Source: Rhizobium sp. SL42 (GTDB lineage Bacteria; Pseudomonadota; Alphaproteobacteria; Rhizobiales; Rhizobiaceae). From it: a stretch of DNA of 64,000 bases. Under the pieces are notes generated by a model that made no database searches, was not told where the DNA came from, and was given only the letters and a program-made list of their open reading frames with translations. Shown here piece after piece: positions 1-8,495 of the stretch; the stretch's first letter is position 1, and each line of letters begins with the position of its first letter. The translations under genes and the position numbers were made by a program. The stretch covers positions 1,874,001-1,938,000 of the forward strand of contig NZ_CP063397.1 of assembly GCF_021729845.1 (NCBI RefSeq), read 5' to 3'.

Positions 1-1
1 C

Positions 2-373
2 TTTGCGCCACAAATCCACGCCCGGGCACACGGTCAGGGACGCCCTCTCGGCTTCGTCCTGACGGACGGGGAGGCTTCAGACGACAACGCCGTTCCGGAC
101 CTGCTGGCGATACCGGTCGGCAAGAAGAGGCTGCCCTTTGCTGGCAAAGGCTACGACGGTGATTTCCTGCGTGAACAACTCCTGATCCACAGGATCGGGC
201 CGGTACTTCTGCCGAAGGCAAGCCGGAAGAACCCGCCCACCGAGGACTACCGGGCCCACAAGCACCGAAACCGCATTGAGCGGATGTTCAACCGCCTCAA
301 GCAATTCCGTCGCGTGGCGACCCGATGCGACAAGACACGAAAAATCGCCTTCCACCCCTTGACCCTCCCATGA
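2..373 (+). pseudogene. IS5-family transposase remnant, 3' part
   Basis: The frame is open from base 2 to a TGA at 371-373 and begins outside the window. It encodes the C-terminal half of an IS5-type DDE transposase: GFVLTDGEASD, then GKGYDGDF, then the RNRIERMFNRLKQFRR block that carries the catalytic Glu. The usual last 20-30 residues after RRVATRCDKT are missing and replaced by unrelated residues (IAFHPLTLP), so the copy looks truncated and inactive. Its stop codon lies inside the MerR-type operator of the copper ATPase downstream. No terminal inverted repeat was identified at this end. Confidence 0.8.
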
Positions 374-389
374 TGGGAAGGTCCATGTA
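359..389 (+). promoter_or_regulatory. CueR/MerR-type promoter and operator of the copper ATPase
   Basis: A -35 TTGACC (359-364) and a -10-like CATGTA (384-389) are separated by 19 bp, the long spacer typical of MerR-family activated promoters. The spacer holds a 10+1+10 inverted repeat, ACCCTCCCAT-G-ATGGGAAGGT (362-382), with one mismatch between arms and close to the known CueR operator pattern. A CueR-like gene lies at 3204. The predicted transcript start is only a few bases before the ATPase start codon. Confidence 0.75.
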
Positions 390-399
390 GGGGGCAGAG

Positions 400-3033
400 G
401 TGATGATGATGAATGTGCAATCCAGAACGTTTTTCGATGTTCCGCCGCTGCAGGTCCCGGTCGAGGGCATGACCTGCGCGTCCTGCGTGCGCCGTGTCGA
501 GAAGGCGGCGGCTGGCGTTGAGGGCGTCGCGGCGAGTGCGGTGAATTTCGCCACCGAGACGCTGAGCGTCACGCCGGGGCCGGGCTTTTCGGCGGCGGCG
601 CTGATGCGGGCGATCGCCGATGCCGGCTATGAGGCGCGGGCGGAAAAGCTGGTGCTCGAGGTCGAGGACATGACCTGCGCCTCCTGCGTCAGCCGGGTGG
701 AAAAGGCGCTTCTGTCGGTGCCGGCGGTGGAGACGGCCTCGGTCAATCTGGCGACCGGCGAGGCGATCGTCACCGTGCTGGGCGGCGCGCTGGCGCTTGC
801 CGACATGCAGGCGGCCGTCGACAAGGCCGGTTACCGGCTGCGGCCGGTTGTGCCGCAGGCAACAGGCCGGCCGGCGGTAAATGCCTCGGACCCTGCCGGC
901 GGCAGGGATGGCACGCGCCACGGGCCGATGGCAGATGCGGGCGTAGGCGGACAGCCCGACGACAGCCGCGAGGCGCGCCGCGCCCGTGAGATCGCCGCGT
1001 TGACGCGTGACATGTGGATCGCGCTTGTCCTGTCGCTGCCGCTCTTCGTCATGGAAATGGGCAGTCATCTCTATCCGCCGCTGCATCACATGCTGATGCA
1101 GGTATTCCCGGGTAACACGTTGTATTATCTGCAATTCGTGCTGGCGACGCTGGTGCTTTTCGGCCCCGGCCGGCGCTTTTTCGCCAAGGGCGTGCCGGCC
1201 CTCATCCGGCTGGCGCCCGACATGAACGCGCTGGTCGCGATCGGCACCGGTGCCGCCTATCTGTATTCGCTGGTGACGACGTTTGCGCCCGGCCTGCTGC
1301 CGGCCGAAGCCCGGCATGTCTATTATGAAGCCGCCACCGTCATCGTCACGCTGATCCTGCTTGGCCGCCTGCTCGAGGCCCGCGCCAAGGGCCGCACCGG
1401 CGCGGCGATCCGCAAGCTGGCCGGTCTGCAGGCAAAAACCGCGAGGGTCGAGCGCGACGGCCGCACCGTCGATCTCGACATTGCCGAAGTCGTGGTCGGC
1501 GATACGGTGTTGGTCCGGCCGGGCGAACGCATTCCGGTCGACGGAACGGTGATCGACGGCACGAGCGCGGTCGACGAGGCGATGATTTCGGGCGAGCCGA
1601 TCCCGGTCGAGAAGGGGCCGGGGGCCACCATGATCGGCGGCACCGTCAACGGGTCCGGCAGCCTCAGGTTCACCGCGACCGGCGTCGGCGCCGACATGAT
1701 GCTATCGCGCATCATCCGCATGGTCGCGGAGGCGCAAGGGGCCAAGCTGCCGATCCAGAAGCTGGTCGACCAGGTGACGGCCTGGTTCGTGCCGGCGGTC
1801 ATCGCCGTGGCGATCGCCACCTTCTTCGTCTGGCTGGCCGTCGGGCCGGAGCCCGCCTATACTTACGGATTGATCGCCGCCGTCGCCGTGCTGATCATCG
1901 CCTGCCCCTGCGCCATGGGTCTGGCCACCCCGACCTCGATCATGGTCGGTACCGGCAGGGCGGCCGAACTCGGCGTGCTGTTCAGGAAGGGCGAGGCGCT
2001 GCAGACCCTGGCCGGCATCGACACCGTGGTCATGGACAAGACCGGCACCATCACCCGCGGCCGGCCGGAACTGACCGGGATCGTGGTGGCCGAGGGTTTT
2101 GACGAGGCGGAGGTGCTTGGCCTCGTTGCGAGCCTGGAGGCGCGCTCCGAACATCCGCTCGCCGACGCGATCGTCAGGGCGGCGGAAGGGCGCGGGCTTG
2201 GCCTATTGCCGGTCGAGGCCATGCAGGCCGTGCCTGGCTTTGGTCTTTCCGGAACAGTGGCCGGTCGCAAGGTTTCGGCCGGCGCGGATCGCTACATGGT
2301 GAAGCTCGGGCTCGATGTGACACCATTCTCGACACGTATTGCCGAACTGGCCGATCAGGGCGCAAGTCCGCTCTATGTCGCGATCGATGGCAGGCTTTCG
2401 GCGGCTTTGGCGGTGGCCGATCCGCTGAAGGAGACCAGCGCTGCTGCGATCGCCGCCCTGAAGGGGCTTGGCCTGAAGGTGATGATGGTGACGGGCGACA
2501 ACGGCCGCACCACAAGGGCGATTGCTAAAAAGGCCGGCATCGACGACTTTGTCGCCGAGGTTCTGCCGGAAGGAAAGGTCAGCGTAATCAGGGACCTGCA
2601 GGCACGTGGCGCAAAACTCGCCTTTGTCGGCGACGGCATCAATGACGCGCCGGCGCTGGCCACTGCCGATGCCGGCATCGCGATCGGCACCGGCACCGAT
2701 GTGGCGATCGAAAGTGCCGATGTGGTTCTGGTCGGTGGCGATCTCGCCGGCGCCCTGCATGCGATCGAACTTTCGAGAAAGGTCATGCGCAATATCGGCG
2801 AGAACCTGTTCTGGGCCTTCGGCTACAATGTGCTTTTGATCCCGGTTGCCGCCGGCGCGCTCTATCCGGCCTTCGGCTGGATGCTCTCGCCGATGATCGG
2901 CGCCGGCGCCATGGGCCTGTCGAGCGTGTTTGTGCTGTCGAATGCGCTGCGGTTGAAGCGGGCGAGGGTGACGGATGTTGTGGCTGATGCCGTCGTCGGG
3001 CCGTCCCCCTCATCTGCGAAATCTAGCACTTAG
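400..3033 (+). CDS. copA: Cu(I)-translocating P1B-type ATPase (CopA/ActP)
   Basis: Exports Cu(I) across the inner membrane at the cost of ATP. Two N-terminal HMA domains carry metal-binding GMTCASC (Cys26, Cys29) and a second DMTCASC. The membrane CPC motif is at 502-504, the phosphorylated Asp of DKTGT at 546, SEHPLAD in the nucleotide-binding domain, and GDGIND near 744-749. At 877 residues it has the usual CopA length. The start is ambiguous: GTG at 400 is followed by ATGs at 403, 406 and 409 behind GAGG, and one of the ATGs is likely the real start. It is the first gene of a copper module with the regulator and chaperone downstream. Regulation by Cu(I)-CueR is inferred from the operator at 359-389. 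Confidence 0.97.
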   Translation: MMMMNVQSRTFFDVPPLQVPVEGMTCASCVRRVEKAAAGVEGVAASAVNFATETLSVTPGPGFSAAALMRAIADAGYEARAEKLVLEVEDMTCASCVSRVEKALLSVPAVETASVNLATGEAIVTVLGGALALADMQAAVDKAGYRLRPVVPQATGRPAVNASDPAGGRDGTRHGPMADAGVGGQPDDSREARRAREIAALTRDMWIALVLSLPLFVMEMGSHLYPPLHHMLMQVFPGNTLYYLQFVLATLVLFGPGRRFFAKGVPALIRLAPDMNALVAIGTGAAYLYSLVTTFAPGLLPAEARHVYYEAATVIVTLILLGRLLEARAKGRTGAAIRKLAGLQAKTARVERDGRTVDLDIAEVVVGDTVLVRPGERIPVDGTVIDGTSAVDEAMISGEPIPVEKGPGATMIGGTVNGSGSLRFTATGVGADMMLSRIIRMVAEAQGAKLPIQKLVDQVTAWFVPAVIAVAIATFFVWLAVGPEPAYTYGLIAAVAVLIIACPCAMGLATPTSIMVGTGRAAELGVLFRKGEALQTLAGIDTVVMDKTGTITRGRPELTGIVVAEGFDEAEVLGLVASLEARSEHPLADAIVRAAEGRGLGLLPVEAMQAVPGFGLSGTVAGRKVSAGADRYMVKLGLDVTPFSTRIAELADQGASPLYVAIDGRLSAALAVADPLKETSAAAIAALKGLGLKVMMVTGDNGRTTRAIAKKAGIDDFVAEVLPEGKVSVIRDLQARGAKLAFVGDGINDAPALATADAGIAIGTGTDVAIESADVVLVGGDLAGALHAIELSRKVMRNIGENLFWAFGYNVLLIPVAAGALYPAFGWMLSPMIGAGAMGLSSVFVLSNALRLKRARVTDVVADAVVGPSPSSAKSST

Positions 3034-3172
3034 CTGAAGCTAAGGTGCTGATTTCGCTTCTTCTCCCTCCAGGGGAGAAGAAAGGCGGCGCAAATCCTCT
3101 CCCTTGGAGGGAGAGGACAGAAAATCACGATCTTAGCGTCAGCTAAGTCGTAGATTTTCCAGGTGAGGGGGC
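3005..3172. repeat. MITE/RIME-like palindromic element (modules A and B, head to head)
   Basis: A block of about 168 bp starts with CCCCCTCATCTGCGAAATCT and ends with its imperfect complement (AGATTTTCCAGGTGAGGGGG). It holds four palindromes. Module A is AAATC..TTAGC..GCTAA..GATTT plus TTCTCCCTCC..GGGGAGAA, and module B is CCTCTCCCTT..GGGAGAGG plus the AAAATC..GATTTT stem. Related modules recur at about 6.06, 6.6, 6.7, 15.39 and 21.9 kb. It begins inside the copA 3' end, so the last copA codons come from the repeat. Confidence 0.8.
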
Positions 3173-3203
3173 TTTGTCATGCGAAAAAACCATGGAGAGA
3201 CAG

Positions 3204-3635
3204 ATGAATATCGGTGAAGCCTCGGCGGCCTCCGGCGTGTCGGCCAAGATGATCCGCTACTACGAGGAAATCGGGCTGATCGAGCCGGCCGGGCGCACGG
3301 CCGCCAATTACCGGGTTTATGATGAGGACGTGGTCAACCGGCTGCGCTTCGTCCGGCGGGCCCGCAATCTCGGCTTCTCGCTGGAGGAGACCGAGCGGCT
3401 GCTGAAGCTCTGGGCCGACAAGGAGCGGGCCAGCAGCGAGGTCAAGGCGCTGGCGGTCAGCCATATCGCCGACCTTGAGGTCAAGATCGCCGAGATGCAG
3501 TCGATGGTCGACACGCTGACGCATCTGGCCGACAGCTGCCATGGCGACACGCGGCCGCATTGCCCGATCCTCGCCGACCTTGCCGGTCGTCCGGTGCGGC
3601 AAAAGGCCGGGGGCGAAGTGGTGAAAAACCCTTGA
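3204..3635 (+). CDS. cueR: CueR/HmrR-type MerR-family copper regulator
   Basis: DNA-binding activator of copper efflux. It has the MerR N-terminal winged helix (NIGEASAASGVSAKMIRYYEEIGLI), a long dimerisation helix, and a C-terminal metal loop with two Cys separated by seven residues (CHGDTRPHC), the spacing that senses monovalent Cu/Ag in CueR. ATG 3204 is preferred over an upstream in-frame start at 3174 because GGAGA sits 5 bases before it and the HTH begins at once. The product is 143 aa, normal for CueR. It lies between copA and a copZ-like gene, and its likely target site is the palindrome at 362-382. Confidence 0.93.
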   Translation: MNIGEASAASGVSAKMIRYYEEIGLIEPAGRTAANYRVYDEDVVNRLRFVRRARNLGFSLEETERLLKLWADKERASSEVKALAVSHIADLEVKIAEMQSMVDTLTHLADSCHGDTRPHCPILADLAGRPVRQKAGGEVVKNP

Positions 3636-3706
3636 CCTTGCCATCGGGGCAGGGTGCAGAAGGGTGATCTAGAGATCGGCGACATTGGAATTTACAGGAG
3701 TGTGAC

Positions 3707-3916
3707 GTGAGCATGCGTGCAGAATTTTCGGTCGAGGACATGACCTGCGGCCATTGCGAGAAGGCCGTGACGAAGGCGCTGGCCGACTCGCTGCCGGGGG
3801 CGGCCGTGCACATCGATCTGACAGCCCATACCGTCAGCATCGAGGGCGACACCGGCGTTGCCGGCAAGGCCGAAGCCGCGATCCGCGAGGCGGGATACAC
3901 GCCCGTCAGGCTCTGA
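3707..3916 (+). CDS. copZ: CopZ-like heavy-metal-associated copper chaperone
   Basis: A single HMA domain of 69 aa with the metal-binding motif DMTCGHC near residues 11-17 and the usual ferredoxin-like fold pattern. It would carry Cu(I) in the cytoplasm and hand it to the HMA domains of the ATPase at 400. The start is GTG 3707, with CAGGAG ending 6 bases upstream; ATG 3713 is an in-frame alternative. It is the last gene of the copper module, 71 bp after the regulator. Confidence 0.92.
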   Translation: MSMRAEFSVEDMTCGHCEKAVTKALADSLPGAAVHIDLTAHTVSIEGDTGVAGKAEAAIREAGYTPVRL

Positions 3917-4211
3917 CGGATCGCCCGGCTCATTCCCGTTTCCATGCCTATTCCCAAGGCGCTCCGCGCCGCCGGACGCGCTCGGATCGCCTGTTCCTAT
4001 CCCTTGCGATAATCACCTTGCCGGCGCGCCGGGCCAGCTCGCCTGAGCCGATCCCGGTGCTCGGACTGTGGCGGAAAGGCCGAAATACCGGGGAAAATGA
4101 CGGTCGTTTCAACTTTTAGCGATTGTCGCGTCTAATTTAGAAAGCTGTTTGCGAGACAAGCGGATCTGTTGTCGGACGCGCCATGCGTTTCCCGACGGTC
4201 GAGGCTTTGGC

Positions 4212-5372
4212 ATGCAGGCAATGAAACGGGGTGGCGCCAGGCAGGACTGGCTTTTGCGGATGGGCGCCGAGGTCGAGGCGGCCCATGAGCGCGCCTATGG
4301 CGCCATGCGCATCGTGCACCTGCGCCAGACCATTCTGGTCGGACTTGCGGTCTACAATGTCTACAACCTGACCAGTTTCTACCTGATGGCCGATATCCAG
4401 TTCTGGACCGTCTTCCTGCGCCTCTGCGTGCTGACGCCCGGTTCCCTGCTGATCTTCTGCCTCGTGCCGCGCCTGCCGGCAGCTTGGCGGGAACTGATCC
4501 TTTTGCCGGGGGTGATGGTTGCAAGCCTGCTGCCGCTCTTTCTGCTCTGGTTGTCGCAATCGCCGCTGGCGACCTACACGATCGGCGAATTGCCGCTGAC
4601 GCTTGTCTTCGGCAACATGCTGCTGGTGCTGCGGTTTCGTTATGCCGTTCCGTTCACCGTGATCACCTGCGGTGTCGCCATGCTTGTGGTATCGACCAGG
4701 GCCGGCATCGATCCGGCGCTGCAATTCCCGTTTTTCGTGCAGATCGTCACCGGCTCCTTCCTGACGCTTTATGCCAACTGGCATGTCGAGCGCGTGCGCT
4801 GCCGGTCCTATCTTGCCGAGTATGATGCGCGCAGCCGCGCCGACCGGGCCGAACGGCTGGGCGACCGGCTGCGTGACCTGTCGCGCACCGACACGCTGAC
4901 CGGCATCGCCAATCGCGGCCACCTCGACGAGACGCTGGCGGGCTGGCTGGAGGACGGTTCCGACGTGCTGGTGATGATGGTCGATGTCGACCACTTCAAG
5001 GCCTATAACGACCTGCTTGGCCACCCCGCCGGCGACGAATGCCTGAAGCTGGTGGCGCAGCGTCTGGCCGACTACGCCCGCTACTATGACGGCTTTGCCG
5101 CCCGCTATGGCGGCGAGGAATTTACCCTGATTTTCCAGATGGATGCGGCCAATGGCGGATCCTTTCTCGCCGACCGCGTCGTCAAGGCGGTGCGCACGCT
5201 CGCCATTCCCCATCCGGCCCGCAGCGACGGGCTCTCGGTGGTGACCGTCAGCGCCGGTTTCGCCGGCACGCAGGCCGGATTGCCGCGCACGGCCGGCACG
5301 CTTCTCGCCCGCGCCGACCAGGCGCTCTACGAGGCCAAGCGCCAGGGTCGCGACCGCTCGCGGGCAGCCTGA
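4212..5372 (+). CDS. Membrane-anchored diguanylate cyclase (GGDEF)
   Basis: About 200 residues of hydrophobic sequence with roughly five or six predicted membrane segments are followed by a GGDEF domain (from about DTLTGIANRGHLDE to the end) with active-site RYGGEEF. The family makes cyclic di-GMP from two GTP. A possible I-site (RYYD) lies six rather than five residues before GGEEF, so product inhibition is uncertain. The frame is open from TTG 4149; ATG 4212 or 4221 is preferred. I do not recognise the sensory membrane region as a named family. No EAL domain is present. Confidence 0.88.
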   Translation: MQAMKRGGARQDWLLRMGAEVEAAHERAYGAMRIVHLRQTILVGLAVYNVYNLTSFYLMADIQFWTVFLRLCVLTPGSLLIFCLVPRLPAAWRELILLPGVMVASLLPLFLLWLSQSPLATYTIGELPLTLVFGNMLLVLRFRYAVPFTVITCGVAMLVVSTRAGIDPALQFPFFVQIVTGSFLTLYANWHVERVRCRSYLAEYDARSRADRAERLGDRLRDLSRTDTLTGIANRGHLDETLAGWLEDGSDVLVMMVDVDHFKAYNDLLGHPAGDECLKLVAQRLADYARYYDGFAARYGGEEFTLIFQMDAANGGSFLADRVVKAVRTLAIPHPARSDGLSVVTVSAGFAGTQAGLPRTAGTLLARADQALYEAKRQGRDRSRAA

Positions 5373-5409
5373 GGGGCAGGGTAAAATAGGCGAGATAGGA
5401 AAATAATCC

Positions 5410-5526
5410 TTGACGGCGTGACGCTGCTTTGCTAGTGTTTGGTCATGGTCGGGAATCTGCGGATGGCGGCCGGTCTGGTTCGGTACTGACGTTGAAAGCT
5501 CGGGTCTGCCCGGGCTTTTTTGTTTT
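5410..5526 (+). promoter_or_regulatory. Promoter, short leader and intrinsic terminator before the GTA cluster (attenuator or small RNA)
   Basis: TTGACG (5410-5415), 17 bp, then TAGTGT (5433-5438) gives a plausible sigma-70 promoter. About 60 bases later GCTCGGG-TCTG-CCCGGGC followed by TTTTTTGTTTT (5498-5526) forms a textbook intrinsic terminator. A 14-codon ORF (ATG 5445 to TGA) lies between them. The next gene's Shine-Dalgarno (GGGAGG) starts right after the T-tract. The arrangement fits either an attenuated leader for the GTA cluster or an independent sRNA of about 75-80 nt. Inference only. Confidence 0.5.
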
Positions 5527-5538
5527 CGGGAGGCAGAC

Positions 5539-6021
5539 ATGATGGCCGATGACGAGGCTGTGGATCTGGCTTTGCTGGCCCCGCTCGAGATGAAATCGGG
5601 TGATGAGGTGGTTGATGGTGCGGGTAGTGGAATGCCGGTTGGTACGCGCGGTGGCGCTGAGGGCGAACTGGCGCGGCTGCTCTCCGATTTCACCCTCGAG
5701 ATGCGGGCGCAGTTTGATCTGTTCCGCCGGCTGCGCTCGGCGGCGGAGGCGCTGCTCGACGGTGCCGATGAGGCAGCGGCCAAGCTGGCCCGCGCCGACA
5801 TCAAGGCGGCGACCGATGCGATCGCGCTGATCATCCGCACGCTGGAAAAGATCGACAGCCTGCAGCGCCAGCTGGCGCGCGACCGGACCGAGGCCGATGA
5901 ACGCCGGCAGCTGGAACGCGATCCGCAGGGCCTGCGCCGGAAGCTCGCATTGATGATCGAGGCGCGGGTGGCGGAGCGGGTCGAAATGGAGTTGGCCGCG
6001 CGGGCGCCGCCTTGCGGGTGA
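5539..6021 (+). CDS. GTA g1-position protein, candidate small terminase subunit
   Basis: A 160-aa protein immediately upstream of the large-terminase region, the position of RcGTA g1 (small terminase). The N-terminal 45 residues look disordered. The rest is almost entirely helical and includes a charged coiled-coil-like stretch (IRTLEKIDSLQRQLARDR). No enzymatic motif is visible. The start ATG 5539 follows GGGAGGCAGAC and ATG 5542 is equally possible. The TerS role is inferred from position, size and helicity; I do not recognise the sequence itself. Confidence 0.6.
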   Translation: MMADDEAVDLALLAPLEMKSGDEVVDGAGSGMPVGTRGGAEGELARLLSDFTLEMRAQFDLFRRLRSAAEALLDGADEAAAKLARADIKAATDAIALIIRTLEKIDSLQRQLARDRTEADERRQLERDPQGLRRKLALMIEARVAERVEMELAARAPPCG

Positions 6022-6058
6022 GTGTTGGCGCGCGGGCGAGTTGCCGGCCGCGGTATGT

Positions 6059-6150
6059 CCCCTCATCTGCGAAATCTGAGGTTTAGCCTGCGGCTAATTC
6101 CTCGATTTCGCTTCTTCTCCCTCGATGGGGAGAAGAAAGGCGTCGAGGTT
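6059..6150. repeat. MITE/RIME-like module A, left copy
   Basis: CCCCTCATCTGCGAAATC..., stem TGAGGTTTAGCC..GGCTAATTCCTCGATTTCG, then TTCTCCCTCGATGGGGAGAA and GGCGTCGAGG. It is a near-perfect inverted copy of 6597-6684, and the two enclose the DUF559 gene. Confidence 0.8.
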
Positions 6151-6239
6151 GGCGCTGATGGCGCCACCATAGATGGAGTTTCGGGGCTGGGCTTTTGTTT
6201 CGACGGGCTTTTGGCACAATTTCGAAAAGAGGTTTCGCC

Positions 6240-6593
6240 ATGTCCAGGACCCTTCCGCCACTTGCCCGCAGCAGAGCGCGATCGATGCGCCTGGATGCGA
6301 CGGATGCCGAGGCGATCGTCTGGTCGCATATTCGAAATCGTTTGTTGAATGGCTTCAAGTTTCGCCGACAGGTGCCAATCGGTCCGTATATCGCGGATTT
6401 TGGCTGTCAGGAGCGAAAGCTTGTCGTGGAACTGGACGGGTTTCAGCATGCGGAAAGCAGCCATGACTTGGTGCGGGACCAATATCTGAACACGCTCGGC
6501 TACCGGGTTTTGCGCTACTGGAACCAGGACGTCTATTCCAGCCTTCACGATGTGCTTCGCCATCTTGTCGAGGTTCTCGAAGGCCGCGCTTGA
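6240..6593 (+). CDS. DUF559-family protein (Vsr/restriction-endonuclease-like fold)
   Basis: A 117-aa protein with the DUF559 pattern: DATDAEAIVWSHIRNRLL near the N-terminus, then KFRRQVPIGPYIADF, then KLVVELDGFQH, and C-terminal GYRVLRYWNQDV. The Asp of YIADF and the Glu-x-Asp of VELDG fit a PD-(D/E)XK-type metal site, so nuclease activity is plausible but unproven. ATG 6240 is chosen because AAAAGAGG lies about 8 bases upstream; the frame is open from 6195. It sits alone between two inverted copies of the module-A repeat, inside the GTA cluster, with no apparent role in particle assembly. Confidence 0.85.
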   Translation: MSRTLPPLARSRARSMRLDATDAEAIVWSHIRNRLLNGFKFRRQVPIGPYIADFGCQERKLVVELDGFQHAESSHDLVRDQYLNTLGYRVLRYWNQDVYSSLHDVLRHLVEVLEGRA

Positions 6594-6596
6594 ACG

Positions 6597-6684
6597 CGAC
6601 GCCTCGCTTCTCCCCTTGAGGGAGAAGAAGCGAAATCGAGGGCTTAGCCGAAGGCTAAACCTCAGATTTCGCAGATGAGGGGGG
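6597..6684. repeat. MITE/RIME-like module A, right (inverted) copy
   Basis: Reverse complement of the left copy at 6059-6150 with only a handful of differences. It begins four bases after the DUF559 stop codon and ends with GCAGATGAGGGGGGGGG. Confidence 0.8.
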
Positions 6685-6699
6685 GGGCTCGGAGTGAAC

Positions 6700-6787
6700 G
6701 TCCCCTTCACCAGGAAAATCTACGACTTAGCCTTTGGCTAAGATCGTGATTTTCCGTCCTCTCCCTCAAAGGGGAGAGGAAAGGCGT
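6700..6787. repeat. MITE/RIME-like module B
   Basis: TCCCCTTCACCAGGAAAATC, stem ACGACTTAGCC..GGCTAAGATCGTGATTTTC, then CCTCTCCCTCAAAGGGGAGAGG. It is the same module as the right half of 3005-3172. It ends beside the Shine-Dalgarno of the terminase gene, so the repeat has replaced the native upstream region. Confidence 0.75.
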
Positions 6788-6798
6788 CAGGAGTGGCG

Positions 6799-8310
6799 AT
6801 GACCAGGAGCAGTGATGATCGGGTGCAGCGCGGTCAGGAGCGTAGGGCGATTGGCATCTTGGATCGATATTCAACCGGTATGGACGCTGTCAATGCGCAT
6901 CGCACCATGGCTTTGGCCTCGGGAAGGGCGGCAGCGGAGGCGATCGGTGGATCGATCCATGGGCGGAGCGGCCGGGAAATCGCCGGGCCGGTTGATGCGC
7001 TCGGCGCTGCTTCGGTGCCGGGTCGCATGGTTTCCGACCTGGTGGGGATGGACCTTTCCGGCACGCTTTCAGACCTTGAACCTTCGGCGCTGGCCTTTCT
7101 GCTGCGCGACTGGTCGCTGGTCGGCCGGGCCGAGCAGCAGCCGCCGGACGGCGACTGGCTGACCTGGCTGATCCTCGGCGGTCGCGGCTCGGGCAAGACG
7201 CGGGCCGGGGCCGAATGGGTGCAGGCGCAGGTATTGGCCGCCGGGCGGCGCACGGACCTGCGCATCGCGCTGGTCGCCGAGACGCTGGGCGATGCCCGGG
7301 AAGTGATGATCGACGGGGCTTCCGGCCTTGCGCGCCTTGCCGGGCCGATGGTGCCGGAGGTCGAGATCAGCCGCAGGCGGCTGGTCTGGCCGAATGGCGC
7401 GATGGCCCAGATCTTTTCCTCCGAAGATCCCGAAAGCCTGCGCGGACCGCAGTTTCATCTCGCCTGGTGCGACGAGCTGGCCAAATGGAAACATGCGGAC
7501 GCGACGTTCGACATGCTGCAGTTTGCCCTCAGGCTGGGCGAGCGGCCGCGCCAGGTGGTGACGACGACGCCGCGCGCCGTGTCGCTCTTGAAGCGGCTGA
7601 TCACGGACGCAACCACGGCGTTGACGCGGATATCGACGGCGGGCAATGCCGGCAATCTGGCACCGGGTTTCATCGCGACGCTTGACGCCCGCTATGGCGG
7701 CACGCGGCTCGGGCGCCAGGAACTGGACGGTGAACTGATCGAGGACCGGCCGGACGCCTTGTGGAAACGCGAGCGGCTGGACGACATCGTCGTCAGGGTG
7801 ACCGAACCCTTGCGCCGCATCGTCGTGGCGGTCGATCCGCCGGCCGGCGGCACATCATCCTGCTGCGGCATCGTGGTCGCCGGGCTGAAGGAGAACGGCC
7901 AGGCAGTGGTGCTCGCCGATGTTTCGGTCGAAGGCGCCAGTCCGGCGGTCTGGGCCCGCGCCGTGGTCGCGGCGTTTCGCCGGTTCGAGGCCGACCGGGT
8001 GGTGGCCGAGATCAACCAGGGCGGCGACATGGTGGCAAGCGTCCTGACCGGCATCGAGGCATCGCTGCCGATTACGACGGTGCGGGCGACGCGCGGCAAG
8101 TTCCTGCGCGCCGAACCGGTGGCCGCACTCTACGAGCAGGGCCGGGTCGTGCATGCCGCGCGGTTCTCGGCGCTGGAGGACCAGATGTGCGATTTCGGCC
8201 CGGACGGCCTGAGCAGCGGCCGTTCGCCCGACCGGCTCGACGCGCTGGTCTGGGCGCTGACGGCGCTTTTGCTCGAGGCCGGCGGCGAGCCGCGCATCCG
8301 GGGGATCTGA
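6799..8310 (+). CDS. GTA large terminase subunit (TerL, g2-type)
   Basis: ATPase/nuclease that cuts and pumps DNA into GTA heads. Walker A GGRGSGKT lies about 129 codons from the in-frame GTG at 6793; the Walker B-type strand is FHLAWCDEL. The C-terminal RNase H-like nuclease shows RIVVAVDPP and AEINQGGDM. ATG 6799 follows AGGAG by 5 bases. The protein is 503 aa, about 75 residues longer at the N-terminus than expected for GTA terminases; the extra part is low-complexity and begins next to a repeat. Internal ATG 7027 (MVSDLVGMDLSG) could be the ancestral start. Confidence 0.93.
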   Translation: MTRSSDDRVQRGQERRAIGILDRYSTGMDAVNAHRTMALASGRAAAEAIGGSIHGRSGREIAGPVDALGAASVPGRMVSDLVGMDLSGTLSDLEPSALAFLLRDWSLVGRAEQQPPDGDWLTWLILGGRGSGKTRAGAEWVQAQVLAAGRRTDLRIALVAETLGDAREVMIDGASGLARLAGPMVPEVEISRRRLVWPNGAMAQIFSSEDPESLRGPQFHLAWCDELAKWKHADATFDMLQFALRLGERPRQVVTTTPRAVSLLKRLITDATTALTRISTAGNAGNLAPGFIATLDARYGGTRLGRQELDGELIEDRPDALWKRERLDDIVVRVTEPLRRIVVAVDPPAGGTSSCCGIVVAGLKENGQAVVLADVSVEGASPAVWARAVVAAFRRFEADRVVAEINQGGDMVASVLTGIEASLPITTVRATRGKFLRAEPVAALYEQGRVVHAARFSALEDQMCDFGPDGLSSGRSPDRLDALVWALTALLLEAGGEPRIRGI

Positions 8311-8340
8311 GCGGAAGCACGGGTCTGACGTTGAATTGGA

Positions 8341-8440
8341 GACTGGCCCTGATGAGGCTGGCCCGGACGAGATAGGCCCGGACAGGACTGGCCCAGAACA
8401 AAGACGGCCCGGACAAAAGACGGCCCGGACAAAAGACTGG
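8341..8440 (+). repeat. Degenerate 15-17 bp tandem repeat (minisatellite)
   Basis: About six head-to-tail units of a motif close to GACTGGCCCGGACAA, directly after the terminase stop. The last full units are near-identical 16-mers. Similar 15-bp-period arrays lie at 9497-9565 and 13018-13066. Confidence 0.75.
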
Positions 8441-8445
8441 GCAAA

Positions 8446-8475
8446 ACAAAACCGGCGCCTTTCGACGCCGGTTTG
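8446..8475 (-). terminator. Intrinsic terminator of the 49-aa minus-strand gene
   Basis: Read on the minus strand: AAACCGGCG-TCGAAAGG-CGCCGGTTTTGTTTT, a strong GC stem with a T-rich tail, 21 bases after the stop of the small gene at 8496-8645. Confidence 0.75.
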
Positions 8476-8495
8476 AAATCTGGGCGGTGGATCGC

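Noticed and set aside
247-1317. 356-codon minus-strand frame
   Set aside because: Antisense to the copper ATPase HMA region; Arg/His-rich shadow.
5410-5526. Possible amino-acid leader-peptide attenuator
   Set aside because: The 14-codon ORF has no run of one amino acid's codons; the leader is kept only as a generic attenuator or sRNA candidate.
4137-5840. 567-codon minus-strand frame
   Set aside because: Opposite the GGDEF gene and part of g1; His/Gln/Arg-rich composition typical of antisense frames, no motif.
8341-8440. Short direct repeats considered as a CRISPR array
   Set aside because: Units of 15-17 bp follow head to tail without spacers; a minisatellite, and no cas genes are present.
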